Shown here piece after piece: positions 9,233 through 19,943 of a DNA stretch of 64,000 nucleotides. Where the stretch lies: assembly GCF_000349845.1 (NCBI RefSeq), contig NC_020829.1, positions 1,736,001 through 1,800,000 on the forward strand, in the 5' to 3' direction. How positions within the stretch are numbered: the first letter of the stretch is position 1; each line of letters begins with the position of its first letter. This DNA is from Pseudomonas sp. ATCC 13867 (GTDB taxonomy: Bacteria; Pseudomonadota; Gammaproteobacteria; Pseudomonadales; Pseudomonadaceae). The notes under the pieces were generated by a model. It did not search any database. It saw only the letters and a program-made list of their open reading frames with translations, and was not told the DNA's origin. Made by a program: the position numbers and the translations under genes.

Positions 9233-9310
9233 CCCGGCCCGCGCGCATCCGTGCGACGCAGGCCCGGACCTCGCGGGCGAATCCAATACGACAATAACGA
9301 GGGGGAGAAG

Positions 9311-9835
9311 ATGCTGCGCAGCTACATTCGCATGGTGCTGTTCGCACTGGGTCTGATGGTGGCGGTACAGGTGCCGGGCTTCATCAAGGACTACACCCAG
9401 CGCATCGACGCCCATCGCATCGAGGCGGCCCAGGCGCTGCAAGGCTTCAAGGACACCTCCGGGCAGTTCTTCAGGGGCGATCTGAATGCCCTGGTGGCGC
9501 ATTATCGCGGCAGCGCCGATCCGGTATTCCAGCGCGACGCGGACAACATCGAACGCCTGTTGCGCCGCGCCCAACTGTTCGAGAATGAATGGCGGGCCTT
9601 GCAGGGCAACTGGCTACAGCGTGCCTGGCACATGGCAACGGCACCGAACCCCGAGCTACTGCAGGAAACCTACGCGAACTACCGCTACCAGGTTGTGCTG
9701 GAGCCCGACGCCATCGGCTGGGGCCTGGCCGGCGGCCTGGTGCTGGCATGGATCGCCGAGGTGCTGATGGCCTCGCTGGCGGCGCTGGTCGGCCTGGGCG
9801 ACAACCGCCGCGCCACGCGCCGGCACTGGAACTGA
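9311..9835 (+). CDS. DUF2937 family membrane protein
   Basis: This 174-residue protein begins MLRSYIRMVL with an N-terminal membrane segment (about 6-24) and a second one near the C-terminus (about 142-165, GWGLAGGLVLAWIAEVLMAS). About 115 mostly helical residues in between probably sit in the periplasm. The layout matches DUF2937. A GGGGGAGAAG sequence just upstream supports the ATG at 9311 over the longer frame from 9251. Function is unknown. It is the last gene of the run starting at 7472, followed by a repeat-rich gap. Confidence 0.78.
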   Translation: MLRSYIRMVLFALGLMVAVQVPGFIKDYTQRIDAHRIEAAQALQGFKDTSGQFFRGDLNALVAHYRGSADPVFQRDADNIERLLRRAQLFENEWRALQGNWLQRAWHMATAPNPELLQETYANYRYQVVLEPDAIGWGLAGGLVLAWIAEVLMASLAALVGLGDNRRATRRHWN

Positions 9836-9975
9836 GGCCTGGCGGCTTTTCGTAGGAGCGGACAGCTCCAGGCTCGGATCAGCCCTCACCCTAACCCTCT
9901 CCCTGGGGGAGACGACTGCATGGATGCAGGAGGTAGCGCGACGCAGGATGCCAAAGCCGAGGCCTGGCGGCTCTT

Positions 9976-10067
9976 CGTAGGAGCGAGCTTGCTCGCGAAC
10001 CTGCGTTCGCCGGATGAAGTGGTATCAGGCACAGCTCCGCTGTTCGCGAGCAGGCTCGCTCCTACAG
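9976..10067. repeat. REP/BIME pair, preceded by a partial REP-flank duplication
   Basis: Inverted REP copies (CGTAGGAGCGAGCTTGCTCG and TTCGCGAGCAGGCTCGCTCC) lie between the DUF2937 gene and the convergent aceK. A 26-base segment at 9960-9985 is repeated with one mismatch at 9835-9860. Between the copies is a CCCTCACCCTAACCCTCTCC tract of a type common in Pseudomonas intergenic DNA. Confidence 0.88.
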
Positions 10068-10084
10068 GTCGTGCTCGACACGGG

Positions 10085-11821
10085 TCAACGCGCCAGCGCT
10101 GCTTCCGGCGATTCATGCCGGCGGTAGGGGAACACGTCGATCACCTTGCCGGCCAGGATCTGCTCCTGCAGGCCCTTCCAGTAATCCGCGTCGAACAGGT
10201 TGCCGTGCAGCCGGGCAAACAGCCGGCGCTGCTTCAGGTCGACGAACAGGAAGCGCGGGAACTCCTCCGGGAACACGTCCATCGGCCCCACCGAGTACCA
10301 CGGTTCGGAGGACATCTCGTCCTCCTCGTAGCGCGCCGGCGGAATGTGGCGGAAGTTCACCTCGGTCAGGTAGCTGATCTCGTCGTAGTCGTAGAACACC
10401 ACGCGGCCGTGGCGGGTGACGCCGAAGTTCTTCAGCAGCATGTCGCCGGGGAAGATGTTCGCCGCCGCCAGTTGCTTGATGGCCAGGCCATAGTCGTTCA
10501 GCGCTTCCTCCACCTGCGCCTGCGTGGCGTGCTCCAGGTAGATATTCAGCGGGGTCATGCGGCGCTCGGTCCAGCAGTGGCGGATCAGCACTACGTCGCC
10601 TTCCAGCTTCACGGTGGAGGGGGCTACCTCCAGCAGTTCGGCGAGGCAGTTCGGGTCGAACTTGCGCACCGGGAAGCGGAAGTCGGCGAACTGCTGGGTA
10701 TCGGCCAGGCGGCCGACGCGGTCGTGGTTCTTCACCAGCTGGTACTTCTGGATCACCGTGGCGTGGTCCACGGTCTTGGCCGGGTTGAAGTTGTCCTTGA
10801 TGATCTTGAACACGGTATTGAAGCCGGGCAGGGTGAACACGCTCATCACCATCCCGCGCACACCCGGCGCCATGATGAACAGGTCGTCGGTGGTCGCCAG
10901 GTGGTTGATCAGCGCGCGGTAGAACTCGCTCTTGCCCTGCTTGTAGAAGCCGATGGAGGTGTACAGCTCGGCGATGTGCTTGCCCGGCAGCAGGCGCTTG
11001 AGGAACGCCACCAGCTCCGCCGGCACCGGTGCGTCGACCATGAAGTAGGAGCGGGTGAAGGAGAAGATGATCGAGACTTCCGCCTCGTCGGTGATCACCG
11101 TGTCGAACTGGATGCCGCGCCCCTCGTGGTGCACCAGCGGAAATACCAGCGGCCACTGTTCGTCCGGGGTGAACAGGCGACCTACCAGGTAGGCGCCCTT
11201 GTTGCGGTAGAACACCGAGCCGATCAGTTCGAGGGTGAGCAACGGGTCCTTGCAGACCCAGTCCGGCAGGCTGGCGCGCAGCAGGTTGTCGATGCGTTCC
11301 AGGTCGCGCTCGCGGTCGTCGTAGTCCACGGCGAAACGGTAGTCGTTGAAGATCTGCTCCAGGCTGTGGCGCAGATGGCCTTCGGGACGGTACAGGCGGG
11401 TGTGCGGGTCGCGCGCATGGGCACGCAGGGACGGCCGGGTGGTGTGCACGAACATGGTGCCGTCGCTGATGTTGTCGTGGCTGAACAGGCCGCAGAAGAT
11501 CGAGTTGAACCAGGTTTCCGCCAGTTCGTCGTCCAGGCGCGGATCGATCAGGCTGATGTAGGCGCTCTTGGCGATGGGCCAGCGCTCCACGTCCACCAGG
11601 TCGATATGGGGCATCGCGCGGGTCAGGCGTCCCACGGTTTCGGCGACCTTTTCCTCGTACAGGTTGATCCGCTCGGCGGAGGCCTGCTGTGCCTCCTGCC
11701 AGAGCGCCTGCTCGAAGCGTGCCGGCGCACCGTCGGTGATCTGGTGGAAGCGTGCGCGGTAGTCGTCGAAGCCTTCGAGGATCAGGGTCGCGATCTCGGT
11801 CGCCGGCCAGTGCTCGGTCAT
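10085..11821 (-). CDS. aceK: Isocitrate dehydrogenase kinase/phosphatase
   Basis: This 578-residue bifunctional enzyme phosphorylates and dephosphorylates isocitrate dehydrogenase, switching carbon from the TCA cycle to the glyoxylate shunt during growth on acetate or fatty acids. The length fits the family. Residues around 320 carry the AceK ATP-binding motif [12 protein letters not shown], followed by the kinase-like catalytic region ([21 protein letters not shown]). The ATG at 11821 (MTEHWPATE) matches the family N-terminus, while the frame upstream to 11947 is Pro/Cys-rich and non-coding in character. In enterobacteria aceK is in the aceBAK operon; here it stands alone, as is usual in Pseudomonas. 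Confidence 0.96.
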   Translation of the reverse strand: MTEHWPATEIATLILEGFDDYRARFHQITDGAPARFEQALWQEAQQASAERINLYEEKVAETVGRLTRAMPHIDLVDVERWPIAKSAYISLIDPRLDDELAETWFNSIFCGLFSHDNISDGTMFVHTTRPSLRAHARDPHTRLYRPEGHLRHSLEQIFNDYRFAVDYDDRERDLERIDNLLRASLPDWVCKDPLLTLELIGSVFYRNKGAYLVGRLFTPDEQWPLVFPLVHHEGRGIQFDTVITDEAEVSIIFSFTRSYFMVDAPVPAELVAFLKRLLPGKHIAELYTSIGFYKQGKSEFYRALINHLATTDDLFIMAPGVRGMVMSVFTLPGFNTVFKIIKDNFNPAKTVDHATVIQKYQLVKNHDRVGRLADTQQFADFRFPVRKFDPNCLAELLEVAPSTVKLEGDVVLIRHCWTERRMTPLNIYLEHATQAQVEEALNDYGLAIKQLAAANIFPGDMLLKNFGVTRHGRVVFYDYDEISYLTEVNFRHIPPARYEEDEMSSEPWYSVGPMDVFPEEFPRFLFVDLKQRRLFARLHGNLFDADYWKGLQEQILAGKVIDVFPYRRHESPEAALAR

Positions 11822-11961
11822 GGGAGCGCCTCTGCTGAGTTCTTGTGCAGCGAGCTTAGCCAGGGGGAAGGAGGAGGGAAAGGGAGATTTCCCACAGCCG
11901 GTGGTGCACGCAGTGCCGTATGCTGGACGGCCCATTTCCGTAGGCAAGGAGCCTTCAAGCG

Positions 11962-12459
11962 ATGGACGACATCCGCATCGAGCTCTGCACGGAGCAGCAT
12001 ATCAACGGCCTTGCGGCTCTCTACAACGACCCGGCCGTGTGCCGACAAGTCCTGCAGATGCCGCATCAGGCGCCGGAGTTGTGGCGCAAGCGGCTGGTGC
12101 TCGATGACGAGCGCCGGGTGACATTGATGGCGATGCATCAGGACCAGGTGATCGGTAGCGCCAGCCTCGAACAATTCTCCCGAGTGCGCCGCAGCCATTG
12201 CGGCAGCATCGGCATGGGAGTCGCCGTGACCTGGCAAGGACGTGGCGTTGGCAGTCGGTTGATGGCCGAGTTGCTGGAGGTGGCCGACAACTGGATGAAC
12301 CTGCGGCGGGTGGAGCTGACGGTCTACACCGACAACGCCCCGGCCATCGCGCTGTACCGCAAGTTTGGTTTCGAAGTGGAAGGCCAACTGCGTGAATACG
12401 CCATTCGCGACGGCGCCTACGTCGACGTACTGAGCATGGCGCGCTTTCGGAGAAGTTGA
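11962..12459 (+). CDS. GNAT family N-acetyltransferase (YhhY-like)
   Basis: The 165-residue protein is a single GNAT domain. The acetyl-CoA pyrophosphate loop reads [13 protein letters not shown] (the Q/R-x-x-G-x-G/A motif), and the C-terminal [24 protein letters not shown] is typical of YhhY and related L-amino-acid/peptide N-acetyltransferases. The substrate is not determinable from sequence. It is divergent from aceK with 140 bases between the starts, and this pairing also occurs in P. aeruginosa from memory. Confidence 0.88.
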   Translation: MDDIRIELCTEQHINGLAALYNDPAVCRQVLQMPHQAPELWRKRLVLDDERRVTLMAMHQDQVIGSASLEQFSRVRRSHCGSIGMGVAVTWQGRGVGSRLMAELLEVADNWMNLRRVELTVYTDNAPAIALYRKFGFEVEGQLREYAIRDGAYVDVLSMARFRRS

Positions 12460-12544
12460 CCGTGGATTTTGAAAGTCAGCTGTAGATGGATGTGGTTTTC
12501 CACCGGCGTAGTCTGGTGGCTTACCTGCCCTGGAGCTCTTCGCG

Positions 12545-13450
12545 ATGAATCCCGCTGCTGTGCTGAATATGTTCGGGCTGGCCGCCATCTGGGGCGCCAG
12601 CTTCCTGTTCATGCGTCAACTGGTGCCGGCTATCGGCGTGATGCCAACGGCCTTCTTCCGCGTCGTGCTGTCGGCGCTGGGGTTGGTGGTGATCATGCTC
12701 GTACTGCGCACCCGCTGGGATTTTCGCGGCAAGCTCACGCGCATCCTGCTGATCGGCGTGATCGCTTCCGGCATTCCGGTGCTGATGTACAGCCTGGCGG
12801 CGCAGGCGCTGCCGGCGGGGTATTCGGCGATTTTCAACGCCACCACGCCGCTGATGGGCGTGTTGATCGGTTCGCTGTTCTTCGGTGAGGCGCTCACCGG
12901 TGGCAAGGCTCTCGGCGTGCTGCTGGGGTTGGCGGGCGTCGCAGTGCTGACCCGTGCCGGGCCCGTGCCTTTCGATGCCCAGGTGCTCTGGGGCGCCGCG
13001 GCCTGCCTGGTGGCGACCACCTGCTACGGCTTCGCCGGCTATTTCACCAAGCGCTGGATCAACGACCAGGGTGGGCTGGACTTCGCCGTCTCGGCGCTGG
13101 GCAGTCAGACCGGTGCGACCCTCTGCCTGCTGCCGTTCTTCGTAGGCACCAGCCTGGACATGCCGCTGGCACCGCTGGCCGAGCCGAAGATCCTGCTCGC
13201 GCTGGCCGGGCTGGGCTTCCTCTGTACGTCCTTCGCCTACGTCCTGTACTTCCGCCTGCTGGCCAGCATCGGTCCGCTGAAGACCATGACGGTGACCTTC
13301 CTGATTCCGCCGTTCGGTGTGTTCTGGGGCGTGCTGCTGCTGGATGAGTCGCTTTCCTGGGCGCACTTGCAGGGTGGCGTACTGATCGCTCTGGCGCTGT
13401 GGCTGGTACTGCGCCCGGCGCCGCAGCCGAAGGCAGAGGCAGCCAACTGA
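12545..13450 (+). CDS. EamA/DMT family transporter
   Basis: A 301-residue polytopic inner-membrane protein with about ten hydrophobic segments in two EamA repeats (AAIWGASFLFMR near residue 12; GAAACLVATTCYGF near residue 150). This is the drug/metabolite exporter fold used for efflux of amino acids or other small metabolites, with no substrate signal here. It converges with a second EamA gene across a bidirectional terminator. The two proteins are clearly paralogous in layout but not near-identical. Confidence 0.85.
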   Translation: MNPAAVLNMFGLAAIWGASFLFMRQLVPAIGVMPTAFFRVVLSALGLVVIMLVLRTRWDFRGKLTRILLIGVIASGIPVLMYSLAAQALPAGYSAIFNATTPLMGVLIGSLFFGEALTGGKALGVLLGLAGVAVLTRAGPVPFDAQVLWGAAACLVATTCYGFAGYFTKRWINDQGGLDFAVSALGSQTGATLCLLPFFVGTSLDMPLAPLAEPKILLALAGLGFLCTSFAYVLYFRLLASIGPLKTMTVTFLIPPFGVFWGVLLLDESLSWAHLQGGVLIALALWLVLRPAPQPKAEAAN

Positions 13451-13456
13451 GCGAAG

Positions 13457-13489
13457 CGCAGGCGAGGAGCGATCCTCACCTGCGTCTTT
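13457..13489. terminator. Bidirectional terminator between convergent EamA genes
   Basis: CGCAGGCGAGGA pairs with TCCTCACCTGCG around a GCGA loop, with one mismatch, and is followed by TCTTTC. It lies 7 bases after one stop and 10 bases before the other, so it probably serves both genes. Confidence 0.65.
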
Positions 13490-13498
13490 CGGGGCTGG

Positions 13499-14404
13499 CT
13501 AGCGGTTATCCATAGCCTGTGTCGACTTGGATTCACTGGCCGGGACTGCCGGGCGGAAGACCAGCATCAAGCCCAGCACGATCAGCCCCATGCCCAGCAG
13601 GCCGAGGGCGGACAGGCGATTGCCGAACACCGCGTAATCCATCAGCGCCGTGACCGCCGGGACCAGGTAGAACAGGCTGGTGACGTTGACCAGGTTGCCC
13701 GCCGCGATCATCCGGTAGAGCAGCACGGTGGCCAGCACCGAGACCATCAGGCCCATCCACAGCGCGCTGAGGATGAACGCGGCATTCCATTCCACGTGCA
13801 GCGGCTGGAAGGGCGCGACGGCGATGCACAGCGCCAGTCCGGCCATGTATTGCAGGGGCAGGGTGCCCAGCGGGTTCTCGCGGATGTTCTTCTGCAGGAT
13901 CGAACCGCCGGTGATCGACAGCAGCGCCAGCAGGCAGCAGGCCAGGCCGGCGAAGGTCAGGCCTGACAGTCCGATGCTCTGGTAGACCACCATCACCAGC
14001 CCGATCAGCCCCAGCGCAAGGCCGCCCAGGCGCGGCGCCGAATGCCGGCGCTCGAGCAGGAAGCTGGTCAGCATCGGCTGTACGCCCAGCACCGTGGCGA
14101 TCACGCCGGGGGTGACGTGCAGGTCCAGCGCCATCAGGTAGAAGATCGGGTAGATGCCCAGCATCACCAGGCCGGTGAGCACGGCGTGGCGCACCTGCTT
14201 GCGCTCGCGCGGCCAGCGCAGGCCGATCAGCGGGGAGAGGGTCAGCAGCGCCACCAGCGCGGTACCGAAGCGGGCGATGAGGAAGACCATCGGCGAAGCA
14301 TGGGCCAGGCCCCACTTGCTGATGATGGCGGCACTGCTCCACAGCAGCACGAACAGGGAGGTGCTGGCCAGGGCGGCCAGGGAGGAACGGTTGAGCGAAA
14401 TCAT
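13499..14404 (-). CDS. EamA/DMT family transporter
   Basis: A 301-residue polytopic membrane protein of the same fold as its convergent neighbour, with about ten hydrophobic segments and the two internal EamA repeats. The ATG at 14404 (MISLNRSSLAAL) has AGGTG 6 bases upstream; a GTG at 14413 in the same frame is a less likely alternative. Substrate unknown. The C-terminal tail (PAVPASESKSTQAMDNR) is hydrophilic and predicted cytosolic. Confidence 0.85.
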   Translation of the reverse strand: MISLNRSSLAALASTSLFVLLWSSAAIISKWGLAHASPMVFLIARFGTALVALLTLSPLIGLRWPRERKQVRHAVLTGLVMLGIYPIFYLMALDLHVTPGVIATVLGVQPMLTSFLLERRHSAPRLGGLALGLIGLVMVVYQSIGLSGLTFAGLACCLLALLSITGGSILQKNIRENPLGTLPLQYMAGLALCIAVAPFQPLHVEWNAAFILSALWMGLMVSVLATVLLYRMIAAGNLVNVTSLFYLVPAVTALMDYAVFGNRLSALGLLGMGLIVLGLMLVFRPAVPASESKSTQAMDNR

Positions 14405-14516
14405 GCAATGCACCTGTCGTCAGGCAGATCACGACCGGCCATCAATGGGCCGGATACATACCGGGAGCCGCGTCAGTCGGGCGCGGAAAACCAGGCGATG
14501 GAAAACGCGTGTGGCG

Positions 14517-14678
14517 TCAGAAGCTCACGCCGGGTGGCGGGTAGGCCGCACCGGGAGGCGGAGGCGACGCGACAGCGACGACAGGGGGCGGAGGAGGGCA
14601 GGCCGCGCCCGCACCCGCGCCGCAGGCCGGAGAGGCTGCAACGGTGATTGCCGGATCGGGCAATGGGTATCGGGACAT
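14517..14678 (-). CDS. Candidate small Ala/Pro-rich protein (53 codons)
   Basis: An ATG at 14678-14676 opens a 53-codon frame ending in TGA at 14519-14517. AAGG lies about 10 bases upstream. The product begins MSRYPLPDPAITVAASPACG, contains two cysteines and two proline runs (CPPPPPVV and SPPPPGAAYPPPG), and has no charged residues after Asp8. It could be a small exported or surface-associated peptide, or a chance frame in GC-rich DNA, since codon third positions are less GC-biased than in neighbouring genes. It sits just upstream of the EamA gene on the same strand. I do not recognise it. Confidence 0.25.
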   Translation of the reverse strand: MSRYPLPDPAITVAASPACGAGAGAACPPPPPVVAVASPPPPGAAYPPPGVSF

Positions 14679-14830
14679 GGAAGACGAACCTTGTTGAGTG
14701 GGGCAGCATTGGCGCTGCGTGGACTGACTATAGCGGCCTTCGCGCGAGGGGGCGAGCCCTGTGCGAGTCGCGCGGCAATGCGCGATTCCTGCGACAGAAA
14801 CGACTGCGCGGGCAGGATGCTGGTGCTCTT

Positions 14831-14900
14831 CGTAGGAGCGAGCTTGCTCGCGAACCGATTTTGCCGCGGAGCCCGTTCGCGAGCAAGCTCGCTCCTACAG
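14831..14900. repeat. REP/BIME pair
   Basis: Canonical inverted REP copies (CGTAGGAGCGAGCTTGCTCG and TTCGCGAGCAAGCTCGCTCC) separated by about 22 bases, in the gap downstream of the polyamine-binding-protein gene. Confidence 0.9.
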
Positions 14901-14963
14901 GAAGCCCTCATGCGAGCAGGCGTTGTCTGCGAAATCCGGCCCGGTGCAAGCGACAGAAACGAC

Positions 14964-14990
14964 AACGCGCGGCCGGGCCGCGCGCTGTCA
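14964..14990 (-). terminator. Possible terminator of the polyamine-binding-protein gene
   Basis: The GC-rich dyad GCGCGGCC/GGCCGCGC lies 15 bases past the stop at 15005. On the minus strand it is followed by TTGTCGTTTC, a weak T-tract, so termination is plausible but not certain. Confidence 0.4.
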
Positions 14991-15004
14991 GGCAAGGGTG
15001 ACGC

Positions 15005-17326
<2,322 letters not shown>

Positions 17327-17342
17327 CTATTCCCAGCCCGCC

Positions 17343-17360
17343 TCTGCGTCCAGACGCAGA
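17343..17360. promoter_or_regulatory. Perfect inverted repeat upstream of cysK
   Basis: TCTGCGTC-CA-GACGCAGA, 57 bases upstream of the cysK start. The symmetry and position suit an operator for a dimeric regulator. It could also form an RNA hairpin in the cysK leader. The regulator is not known. Confidence 0.4.
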
Positions 17361-17459
17361 ACCGGCGGAAAGATCGGTCGCAGTGGCGCCTGGAGCGGGT
17401 CTCAATGACCGTACGGGCGATGGGGCGTCACAAGTGGTGGCTGAACGAGGGGGAAGCGG

Positions 17460-17478
17460 GCATTCAGTGACTGAATGC
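17460..17478. promoter_or_regulatory. Perfect inverted repeat upstream of the MoxR gene
   Basis: GCATTCAG-TGA-CTGAATGC, an 8-base perfect dyad with a 3-base spacer, ending about 106 bases before the MoxR start. A TTATAGT further downstream (about 17511-17517) could be the -10 of the moxR promoter, placing this dyad just upstream of it, as for an activator or repressor site. Confidence 0.45.
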
Positions 17479-17584
17479 TCGACCTGCGTTCACAGTCGAG
17501 CGCCATGCGCGTTATAGTCGCAGTCTCCCAAACGCATCTCTCCGCCCGGGTCCGGCCCGGCCGCTACCGTTCGAGGATTTCCCG

Positions 17585-18430
17585 ATGAAGTTCGAAGGCA
17601 CTCAGTCCTACGTCGCCACCGACGACCTCAAGCTGGCGGTCAACGCCGCCATCACCCTGCAGCGCCCGCTGCTGGTGAAGGGCGAGCCGGGCACCGGCAA
17701 GACCATGCTGGCCGAGCAGTTGGCGGAGTCCTTCGGCGCCAAGCTGATCACCTGGCACATCAAGTCCACCACCAAGGCCCACCAGGGGCTCTACGAGTAC
17801 GACGCGGTGAGCCGCCTGCGCGACTCGCAACTGGGCGTGGACAAGGTCCACGACGTGCGCAACTACATCAAGAAGGGCAAGCTCTGGGAGGCCTTCGAGG
17901 CCGAAGAGCGCGTGATCCTGCTGATCGACGAGATCGACAAGGCCGACATCGAGTTCCCCAACGACCTGTTGCAGGAACTCGACAAGATGGAGTTCTTCGT
18001 TTACGAGACCAACGAGACCATCAAGGCCAAGCAGCGCCCGATCATCATCATCACCTCGAACAACGAGAAGGAACTGCCGGACGCCTTCCTGCGCCGCTGC
18101 TTCTTCCACTACATCGCCTTCCCCGACCGCGAGACCCTGCAGAAGATCGTCGACGTGCACTACCCGAAGATCAGCGGCACGCTGGTCAGCGAGGCGCTGG
18201 ACATCTTCTTCGACGTGCGCAAGGTACCGGGTCTGAAGAAGAAGCCCTCCACCTCCGAGCTGGTGGACTGGCTGAAGCTCTTGATGGCCGACAACATCGG
18301 CGAAGCCGTGCTGCGCGAGCGCGATCCCACCAAGGCCATTCCGCCGCTGGCCGGGGCGCTGGTGAAGAACGAGCAGGACGTGCAACTGCTGGAACGCTTG
18401 GCGTTCATGAGTCGCCGCGCCAGTCGCTGA
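17585..18430 (+). CDS. MoxR-family AAA+ ATPase
   Basis: This 281-residue single-domain AAA+ protein has Walker A GEPGTGKT (33-40), Walker B VILLIDEIDKAD (110-121), a sensor-1 ITSNNEKELPDAFLRRC and an arginine-rich stretch after it. MoxR ATPases act as chaperones that insert metal cofactors or remodel partner complexes, generally together with a VWA-domain protein from the same operon. That partner is the gene at 18536. The client protein is not encoded nearby, so the target is unknown. The start follows TTCGAGGATTTCCCG with GAGG as the likely ribosome binding site. Confidence 0.92.
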   Translation: MKFEGTQSYVATDDLKLAVNAAITLQRPLLVKGEPGTGKTMLAEQLAESFGAKLITWHIKSTTKAHQGLYEYDAVSRLRDSQLGVDKVHDVRNYIKKGKLWEAFEAEERVILLIDEIDKADIEFPNDLLQELDKMEFFVYETNETIKAKQRPIIIITSNNEKELPDAFLRRCFFHYIAFPDRETLQKIVDVHYPKISGTLVSEALDIFFDVRKVPGLKKKPSTSELVDWLKLLMADNIGEAVLRERDPTKAIPPLAGALVKNEQDVQLLERLAFMSRRASR

Positions 18431-18446
18431 TTCTTTCGTATCTCCC

Positions 18447-18507
18447 TGTAGGAGCGAGCTTGCTCGCGAAGCTCTTTGCCGGTTCGCGAGCAAGCTCGCT
18501 CCTACAA
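18447..18507. repeat. REP/BIME pair inside the moxR-VWA operon
   Basis: Inverted REP copies separated by a short spacer in the 105-base gap between the MoxR and VWA genes. The hairpin may stabilise the moxR portion of the mRNA or reduce read-through. Confidence 0.9.
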
Positions 18508-18535
18508 GAGCATGTGCTTTAGAGAGGGTGCAGCC

Positions 18536-19717
18536 ATGCTGCTCAACCTGTTCAACGAAATGCGCGCGGCCAAGGTGCCGGTGTCGGTGCGCGAGCTGCT
18601 CGACCTGATCGATGCGCTCAAGCACCGCGTCGTGTTCGCCGACATGGACGAGTTCTATTACCTCGCCCGGACCATCATGGTGAAGGACGAGCGCCATTTC
18701 GATAAGTTCGACCGGGCCTTCGGCGCCTACTTCAAGGGCCTGGAAAAGCTCGACGACCACCTCAAGGCGCTGATCCCCGAAGAGTGGCTGCGCAAGGAGT
18801 TCGAGCGCCTGCTGACCGACGAGGAACGCGCGCAGATCCAGTCCCTGGGTGGCCTGGACAAGCTCATCGAGGAGTTCAAGAAGCGCCTGGAAGAGCAGAA
18901 GGAACGCCATGCCGGCGGCAACAAGTGGATCGGCACCGGCGGCACCAGCCCGTTCGGTTCCGGCGGCTTCAATCCCGAGGGCATCCGCGTCGGCGATGCC
19001 GGCAAGCGCCAGGGCAAGGCCGCCAAGGTGTGGGACCAGCGCGAGTACAAGAACCTCGACGACCAGGTCGAGCTGGGCACGCGCAACATCAAGATCGCCC
19101 TGCGCCGCCTGCGCAAGTTCGCTCGCGAGGGCGCGGCGGAAGAGCTGGACATCGACGGCACCATCGACCACACCGCCAAGGATGCCGGCCTGCTCAACAT
19201 CCAGATGCGCCCGGAGCGCCGCAACACCGTGAAGCTCCTGCTGCTGCTGGACATCGGCGGCTCGATGGACGCCCACGTGAAGGTCTGCGAGGAACTGTTC
19301 TCGGCCTGCAAGACCGAGTTCAAGCATTTGGAATATTTCTACTTCCACAACTTCATCTACGAGTCGGTGTGGAAGAACAACCTGCGCCGCAGCAGCGAGC
19401 GCACCGCTACCTTCGACCTGCTGCACAAGTACGGGCCGGACTACAAGGTGGTGTTCGTTGGCGATGCGGCCATGGCGCCCTACGAGATCACCCAGGCCGG
19501 CGGCAGCGTCGAGCACTGGAACGAGGAAGCCGGCTACGTCTGGATGCAGCGCTTCATGGAGAAGTACAAGAAGCTCATCTGGATCAACCCGTACCCGAAG
19601 GACACCTGGAACTACACCGCTTCCACGGGCCTGGTGCGCGAGCTGGTGAAGGAACAGATGTTCCCGCTGACCCTGAGCGGCCTGGAAGAGGGCATGCGCT
19701 TCCTCTCCCGCGGTTGA
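18536..19717 (+). CDS. VWA domain-containing protein, CoxE-like
   Basis: The 393-residue protein starts at the ATG at 18536 (MLLNLFNEMRAAKVPVSVRE), with GAGAGGG 7 bases upstream; the frame before it runs through REP sequence and is excluded. Residues 1-110 form the helical CoxE-type N-terminal region, followed by a Gly-rich linker (GGTSPFGSGGF). A VWA domain then starts near residue 230. Its metal site reads DIGGS from D239, a variant of DxSxS with the first Ser replaced by Gly. It is the expected partner of the upstream MoxR ATPase, and the pair probably matures or remodels an unidentified complex. Confidence 0.9.
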   Translation: MLLNLFNEMRAAKVPVSVRELLDLIDALKHRVVFADMDEFYYLARTIMVKDERHFDKFDRAFGAYFKGLEKLDDHLKALIPEEWLRKEFERLLTDEERAQIQSLGGLDKLIEEFKKRLEEQKERHAGGNKWIGTGGTSPFGSGGFNPEGIRVGDAGKRQGKAAKVWDQREYKNLDDQVELGTRNIKIALRRLRKFAREGAAEELDIDGTIDHTAKDAGLLNIQMRPERRNTVKLLLLLDIGGSMDAHVKVCEELFSACKTEFKHLEYFYFHNFIYESVWKNNLRRSSERTATFDLLHKYGPDYKVVFVGDAAMAPYEITQAGGSVEHWNEEAGYVWMQRFMEKYKKLIWINPYPKDTWNYTASTGLVRELVKEQMFPLTLSGLEEGMRFLSRG

Positions 19718-19943
19718 AACTCTTCCGCGGTTGAGCGCCGAGACGGTGCACCTGCACCGTCCGGGTGTCCGCAAAGGTAACCCTGCCGCCAGGCGGGAAG
19801 TTTCTCGCCTGGCGTCGAAAGCCCCGTCCAGTGGGGATCGATCCGGCCACGCCAGGTGGCCGGCACGCAACTTGCCTGCTTCTGACCTGCGCCTGCCGCG
19901 GTAACATCCGCTGGCGCGCCGTAGCGTCTACGATGGGCATCGA

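Larger units (their letters stand above)
14405..15004. other. Long intergenic region
   Basis: Six hundred bases between two minus-strand genes. It holds the candidate small ORF (14517-14678), a REP pair (14831-14900), a repeated 14-mer GCGACAGAAACGAC (14791-14804 and 14950-14963) and a GC-rich hairpin just after the binding-protein gene. No conserved larger gene is visible on either strand. Confidence 0.6.
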
